Of a stretch of DNA of 64,000 bases, positions 59,600-64,000 are shown in pieces. Numbering within the stretch: position 1 is the first letter of the stretch; every line of letters starts with the position of its first letter. The translations under genes and the position numbers were made by a program. The notes beneath the pieces are model-generated. The model was not told the origin of the DNA, did no database searches, and saw only the letters and a program-made list of their open reading frames with translations. This DNA comes from Agrobacterium tumefaciens (lineage in GTDB: Bacteria; Pseudomonadota; Alphaproteobacteria; Rhizobiales; Rhizobiaceae), in NCBI RefSeq assembly GCF_000834635.1, contig NZ_JXQV01000011.1, positions 62,001 to 126,000 of the forward strand, in the 5' to 3' direction.

Positions 59600-61396
59600 A
59601 TGCCTGTATACAAGGCCCCTGTCAAAGACACGCTTTTCATACTCAACGACGTGCTCGGTTTGGAGCGCTACAACAATCTCCCCGGCTTTGAAGACGCCAC
59701 GCCCGACATGATCGAGGCAATCACCGGCGAAGCGGCAAAGCTTGCCGAGGAGCAGCTTTTCCCTCTGAACTTGTCTGGCGACCAGCAGGGCTGCAAGCGC
59801 GCCGAAGATGGTTCCGTCTCGGTCCCGGATGGTTTCAAGCAGGCCTATGATGCCTATTGCGAAGGCGGCTGGACTGGCCTTGCGGTTCCACCGGAATATG
59901 GGGGCCAAGGCCTTCCCTATACGCTGCATGCCGCCATCGGCGAATATATGTCGTCTGCCAACCTCTCGCTGATGATGTATCCGGGCCTGACGCAGGGCGC
60001 GATTGCCGCCATTCTCGTGCATGGTTCGGATGCGCAGAAAGAGACCTATCTGCCAAAGATGGTGGAAGGCACATGGTCCGGCACCATGAACCTGACGGAG
60101 CCCCATTGTGGCACCGATCTTGGCCTGCTCCGCACCAAGGCCGTGCCGCAGGGCGATGGTTCCTACAAGCTTTCCGGCCAGAAGATCTTCATCTCGGCTG
60201 GCGAACATTCCATGACGGACAATATCATCCATCTGGTGCTCGCCCGCATCGAAGGCGCACCAGAGGGTACCAAGGGCATTTCGCTCTTCATCGTGCCGAA
60301 ATTCCTCGTCAATGAGGATGGCTCGGTCGGCAGCCGCAATGGCGTGGTCTGCGGTGCGCTTGAGCACAAGATGGGCATTCACGGCAACGCCACCTGCGTC
60401 ATGAACTATGACGACGCGACCGGTTATCTCATCGGCGCGGAAAACAAAGGCCTTTCGGCCATGTTCGTGATGATGAACGAGGCGCGTCTGGGCGTTGGCC
60501 TTCAGGGCCTGTCCGTCAGCGAAATCGCCTATCAGAACGCCGTCGAATATGCCCGCGAGCGTATTCAGGGCCGCTCTCTCTCCGGCGTCAAGGCACCGGA
60601 AAAGAAAGCCGATCCGATTATCGTTCACCCCGATATTCGCCGCACCCTCATGACCATCCGTGCCTTCAACGAAGCTGGCCGTGCCTTCCTTTTGTGGTCT
60701 GCTCTGCAATCGGATATCGCCCACCGCTCGAGCGATGAGAAGGAACGTCAGGCGGCGGACGATCTGATCGGCCTCGTGACACCGATCCTCAAGGGTGTGC
60801 TGACCGACAAGGGCTTTGACCACGCGGTCATGGCGCAGCAGGTCTATGGCGGCCACGGCTATATCGAAGAACACGGCATGAGCCAGTATGTGCGCGATGC
60901 CCGCATCACCATGATCTATGAGGGTGCCAACGGCATTCAGGCGCTGGATCTCGTCGGTCGCAAGCTGGGCCTCAATGGTGGCCGTGCCGTCATGGCGCTG
61001 TTCAAGGAAATCGGCGATTTCTGCGAGGAAAACCGCGCTGATGAAGCTCTCACGCTTTACACCAAGGGCCTCAAGAAAGGCCTGAACGATCTGCAGGCCG
61101 CCACCATGTGGTTCATGCAGCACGCCATGGCAAAGCCTGACAATGCCGGTGCCGGTTCTACCGATTACATGCACCTCTTCGGCCTCGTCGTGCTGGGCTA
61201 CATGCAGGCTCGCATGGCAAAGGCAGCACAAGTGGCGCTGGCCTCCGGTTCCGCATCAGACGAGGTATTCCTCAAGACCAAGCTGGTCACCGCCAAGTTC
61301 TTCATGGAGCGCCTCATGCCCGAAACGGCCCTGCGCAAGACGCGCATCGAAGCCGGTGCCGACACTATGATGGAACTGGCTGCGGAAGCGTTTTAA
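59600..61396 (+). CDS. Acyl-CoA dehydrogenase (FadE-like)
   Basis: This 598-residue FAD enzyme makes the first oxidation of fatty-acyl-CoA. It shows [47 protein letters not shown] and a C-terminal catalytic glutamate in [18 protein letters not shown]. Length fits the long acyl-CoA dehydrogenase group with an extra C-terminal domain. ATG 59600 has GGAGG ten bases ahead. It leads a beta-oxidation operon with thiolase and a FadB-type enzyme. Confidence 0.92.
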   Translation: MPVYKAPVKDTLFILNDVLGLERYNNLPGFEDATPDMIEAITGEAAKLAEEQLFPLNLSGDQQGCKRAEDGSVSVPDGFKQAYDAYCEGGWTGLAVPPEYGGQGLPYTLHAAIGEYMSSANLSLMMYPGLTQGAIAAILVHGSDAQKETYLPKMVEGTWSGTMNLTEPHCGTDLGLLRTKAVPQGDGSYKLSGQKIFISAGEHSMTDNIIHLVLARIEGAPEGTKGISLFIVPKFLVNEDGSVGSRNGVVCGALEHKMGIHGNATCVMNYDDATGYLIGAENKGLSAMFVMMNEARLGVGLQGLSVSEIAYQNAVEYARERIQGRSLSGVKAPEKKADPIIVHPDIRRTLMTIRAFNEAGRAFLLWSALQSDIAHRSSDEKERQAADDLIGLVTPILKGVLTDKGFDHAVMAQQVYGGHGYIEEHGMSQYVRDARITMIYEGANGIQALDLVGRKLGLNGGRAVMALFKEIGDFCEENRADEALTLYTKGLKKGLNDLQAATMWFMQHAMAKPDNAGAGSTDYMHLFGLVVLGYMQARMAKAAQVALASGSASDEVFLKTKLVTAKFFMERLMPETALRKTRIEAGADTMMELAAEAF

Positions 61397-61447
61397 GAAT
61401 TACGGCATTCGCGTGCCGAGAGGCACATGCCGACAGGGAGATGAGAA

Positions 61448-62656
61448 ATGACTGACGTTTATATCTACGATCACGTCCGCACCCCGCGCGGACGCGGCAA
61501 GAAGGATGGTTCGCTGCACGAAGTGCCGTCCGTTCGCCTTGCTGCCAAAACGCTGGAAGCCATCCGTGATCGCAACGGGCTAGACACATCCACCGTTGAT
61601 GACATCATCATGGGCTGCGTCGATCCTGTCATGGATGCGGGCGCTGTTATCGCCAAGGGTGCGGCTTTCGAGGCCGGTTATTCCACCAAGGCACCGGGCA
61701 TGCAGATTTCGCGCTTCTGCGCGTCGGGTCTCGATGCCATCAATTTTGCAGCCGGAAAGATTGCTGCTGGTGCTGACGAAATCGTCATCGCAGGCGGCGT
61801 GGAAAGCATGTCGCGTGTCGGCATGGGCATGTCGGGCGGTGCCTGGTACATGGACCCATCCGTCAGCTTCCCGGCCTATTTCATGCCGCAGGGCGTGTCG
61901 GCTGATCTGATTGCCACCAAATATGGCTTCACCCGTGATGATGTCGATGCCTTTGCCGTCGAGAGCCAGAAGCGTGCGGCCCATGCCTGGGAAAATGGCT
62001 ACTTCAAGAACTCCGTCATTCCGGTGAAGGACCAGAACGGCATCACCATTCTTGACCGCGATGAGCATATGCGTCCCGGTACGGATATGCAGACGCTTGC
62101 CTCGCTCAACGCATCCTTCCAGATGCCGGGCGAAATGGGTGGCTTCGAGGCTGTCGGCATCATGGCGCACCCGGAAGTCGAACGCATCACCTATGTCCAC
62201 CATGCGGGCAATTCCTCCGGCATCGTAGATGGTGCAGCAGCTGTTCTGGTCGGCTCCAAGGCGGGCGGCGAGAGCATGGGGCTGAAGCCCCGCGCGCGCA
62301 TCCGCTCCTTCGCCAATATCGGCTCCGACCCGGCGCTGATGCTGACCGGCCCCGTCGATGTTACCGAAAAGCTTCTGGCCAAGACCGGCATGTCGATTGC
62401 CGATATCGACCTCTTCGAACTCAACGAAGCTTTCGCCGCCGTGGTGCTGCGCTACCTTCAGGCCTTCGATATCAGCCACGACAAGATGAACGTGAACGGC
62501 GGTGCCATCGCCATGGGTCACCCGCTGGGTGCCACCGGCGCGATGATCCTCGGCACGGTTCTGGATGAGCTGGAACGCCGAGATCTCAACACCGCACTGG
62601 TCACGCTCTGCATCGGTGCGGGCATGGGCACGGCAACGGTTATCGAGCGGGTTTGA
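61448..62656 (+). CDS. Acetyl-CoA C-acyltransferase (thiolase)
   Basis: This 402-residue thiolase cleaves 3-ketoacyl-CoA. The nucleophilic cysteine is in [20 protein letters not shown], the histidine in [17 protein letters not shown], and the second cysteine in [15 protein letters not shown]. It follows the dehydrogenase by 51 bases and serves the same pathway, probably as FadA with the FadB-type protein coded two genes on. Confidence 0.93.
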   Translation: MTDVYIYDHVRTPRGRGKKDGSLHEVPSVRLAAKTLEAIRDRNGLDTSTVDDIIMGCVDPVMDAGAVIAKGAAFEAGYSTKAPGMQISRFCASGLDAINFAAGKIAAGADEIVIAGGVESMSRVGMGMSGGAWYMDPSVSFPAYFMPQGVSADLIATKYGFTRDDVDAFAVESQKRAAHAWENGYFKNSVIPVKDQNGITILDRDEHMRPGTDMQTLASLNASFQMPGEMGGFEAVGIMAHPEVERITYVHHAGNSSGIVDGAAAVLVGSKAGGESMGLKPRARIRSFANIGSDPALMLTGPVDVTEKLLAKTGMSIADIDLFELNEAFAAVVLRYLQAFDISHDKMNVNGGAIAMGHPLGATGAMILGTVLDELERRDLNTALVTLCIGAGMGTATVIERV

Positions 62657-62670
62657 TTGGAGCGACGAGC

Positions 62671-62874
62671 ATGGCGGCGCATTCGAACGAGACCAAGCGG
62701 CATTTCCAGACGAGGCAACTCGAAAAGGATATGGCCGATGCTGCGCAAGCGGTAGGTCGCGTTACGCCCGCCGAAAGCCACGCACGGATGAAAGCAGAAG
62801 GACGAGGACTGATCATCGTTCTCGCTCTGCTTGTCATTCTGCTTTGCTACCTGCTCGGCGTCTTCGGCTAGCAC
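62671..62874 (+). CDS. Small single-pass membrane protein in the beta-oxidation operon
   Basis: This 67-residue protein has a charged N-terminus ([20 protein letters not shown]) and a C-terminal membrane segment ([20 protein letters not shown]). No function is known to me. It sits between the thiolase and FadB genes with short gaps, so it is co-transcribed with them. ATG 62671 is preferred over TTG 62653, which overlaps the thiolase stop. Confidence 0.6.
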
Positions 62875-62901
62875 AGAAATTCAGGGAAGAGGAATCCCCA
62901 T

Positions 62902-64000
62902 ATGAGCACCTATACCAATTTCACCCTTGAGACCGATGCAGACGGCATTGCTCTCGTCACCTGGGATATGCCGGAAAAATCCATGAACGTCTTCACAGCC
63001 CAGGTGCTGGAAGAGTTGGACGCCGTCATCGACGCCACGGTGGCGGATGCTGCCGTCAAGGGCGTAGTTTTCACATCAGGCAAAGCCACGTTCTCAGGCG
63101 GCGCGGACCTGTCGATGATCAAGTCCATGTTCTCCTTTTACCATGAGGAGAAGGAAAAGAACCCGGATGAAGCCGCCAAGAAGCTGTTTGATCTCGTCGG
63201 CAAGATGAACTGGCTTTACCGCAAGCTGGAAACCAACGGCAAGCCATGGGTTTCGGCCATCAACGGCACCTGCATGGGTGGCGCGCTGGAACTGTCGCTG
63301 GCCTGCCATGGCCGTGTGGTTTCCAATGCCAAGAGCGTCAAGCTGGCGCTGCCGGAAATCAAGGTCGGCATTTTCCCCGGTGCCGGTGGCACGCAGCGCG
63401 TCTCGCGCCTGACTGATGCGCAATCAGCACTTCAGATGATGACGACAGGCCAGTCGCTGACACCAAGCCGCGCCAAGGCCATGAACCTCGTCCATCAGGT
63501 GGTGGAGCCGGATCAGTTGATCCCCGCTGCCAAGCAGATGATCAAGGACGGCTTGAAGCCCGTTGCCCCGTGGGATGAGAAGGGCTTCAAGGCCCCCGGT
63601 GGCGGCATCTGGACACCCGCCGCCGCCCAGCTCTGGCCCGCAGCCCCTGCCATTCTGCGCCGCGAAAGCGCTGGCAACTACCCGGCAGCACTCGCCATTC
63701 TCAAATGCGTCTATGAAGGCCTGCAATTGCCCTTCGATACGGCGCTGAAGGTCGAGCAGCGTTATTTCACGGAAATCCTTCGCTCGAAGGAAGCCTTTGC
63801 GATGATCCGCTCGCTGTTCATCTCCATGCAGGAGCTGGGCAAGGGCGCTCGCCGCCCCGCCGGTCAGCCAAAGAGTGATCTCAGCCACGTGGGCGTTGTC
63901 GGTGCCGGTTTCATGGGCGCGTCCATTGCCTATGTCACAGCCGTTGCCGGTCTGGATGTCACGCTCATCGACCGCGATGACGAAGCAGCCGCCAAGGGCA
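62902..64000 (+). CDS. FadB/FadJ-type enoyl-CoA hydratase/3-hydroxyacyl-CoA dehydrogenase (5' part)
   Basis: The gene runs off the right edge; 366 codons are visible. The N-terminal hydratase has an oxyanion loop (SGKATFSGGADLSMIKS), NGTCMGGALELSLACHGRVV and LPEIKVGIFPGAGGTQRVSR, with the two catalytic glutamates. The NAD-binding Rossmann motif of the dehydrogenase begins near residue 330 (HVGVVGAGFMGASIAYVTAV). It is the bifunctional second and third step of beta-oxidation. An AAGAGGAAT ribosome site precedes ATG 62902. Confidence 0.93.
   Translation, partial: MSTYTNFTLETDADGIALVTWDMPEKSMNVFTAQVLEELDAVIDATVADAAVKGVVFTSGKATFSGGADLSMIKSMFSFYHEEKEKNPDEAAKKLFDLVGKMNWLYRKLETNGKPWVSAINGTCMGGALELSLACHGRVVSNAKSVKLALPEIKVGIFPGAGGTQRVSRLTDAQSALQMMTTGQSLTPSRAKAMNLVHQVVEPDQLIPAAKQMIKDGLKPVAPWDEKGFKAPGGGIWTPAAAQLWPAAPAILRRESAGNYPAALAILKCVYEGLQLPFDTALKVEQRYFTEILRSKEAFAMIRSLFISMQELGKGARRPAGQPKSDLSHVGVVGAGFMGASIAYVTAVAGLDVTLIDRDDEAAAKG

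Noticed and set aside
59528-61231. Reverse frame of 567 codons
   Set aside because: It is antisense to the acyl-CoA dehydrogenase, whose motifs are clear on the forward strand.
1-64000. CRISPR arrays, insertion sequences, rRNA genes
   Set aside because: No regularly spaced repeats, no transposase gene with terminal repeats and no rRNA-like sequence were seen; the only transposase-like trace is the HTH in the terminase small subunit.

Overview
The window is chromosomal DNA of an alphaproteobacterium of the Rhizobiaceae, most likely Agrobacterium or a close relative. The evidence is the GC-rich codon use, the polar organelle gene podJ with a TTAA-N7-TTAA (CtrA-type) box upstream, a BA14K-family protein, a ligase-associated helicase/PdeM pair, and a podJ / fatty-acid oxidation gene order that I recall from Agrobacterium. 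No species can be fixed from the sequence alone.

Bases 1-35424 are the right part of a temperate phage genome. Its integrase, repressor and replication genes must lie left of the window. The phage is a mosaic with a lambda-like head and a P2-like contractile tail. The late region begins with a phage NusG paralogue (331-984), followed by nested hairpins, an ops-like motif and a strong terminator. Then come a gpZ-like protein, a reverse-strand membrane-protein moron, terminase subunits, gpW, portal (with an in-frame amber codon), prohead protease, major capsid, DUF2190 cement and connector genes. These are followed by baseplate V/W/J/I, a DUF4815 fibre, tail fibre, fibre accessory protein, a tail SGNH esterase, two reverse-strand conversion genes (an OafA-type O-acyltransferase and a DUF1796 protein), sheath, tube, tail chaperone E/E' (with a G GGA AAC slippery site), tape measure, U, X and D. 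The lysis genes close the late region: holin candidate, SAR-type lysozyme, Rz/Rz1 and a membrane coiled-coil protein, ending in a terminator at 31950-31981.

Bases 32067-34768 hold four or five leftward accessory genes of unknown function in a typical cargo or defence position. A 3' fragment of tRNA-Arg(CCG) lies among them. The phage ends at a 3' fragment of tRNA-Gly(CCC) (35378-35424), which I read as attR. The intact tRNA-Gly, integrase and attL are predicted to the left of the window.

From 35425 on the DNA looks like ordinary core chromosome: MFS transporter, AraC regulator, HAF-repeat autotransporter, BA14K protein, GT2 glycosyltransferase, amino-acid-type binding protein, S24 repressor, LuxR response regulator, DUF952-pyrD, CAP-domain lipoprotein, TPR-methyltransferase, two tandem YitT proteins, ligase-associated helicase and PdeM, TIGR02186/TauE pair, podJ, and a beta-oxidation operon (acyl-CoA dehydrogenase, thiolase, small membrane protein, FadB-type enzyme) that runs off the right edge.

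The most interesting candidates are: the phage NusG / ops-like / terminator arrangement as a self-contained antitermination circuit; the opposed acyltransferase and tail esterase; the amber codon in portal; the signal-peptide-like start of the capsid protein; the E/E' frameshift; and the unidentified cassette between the late operon and attR with its second tRNA scar.
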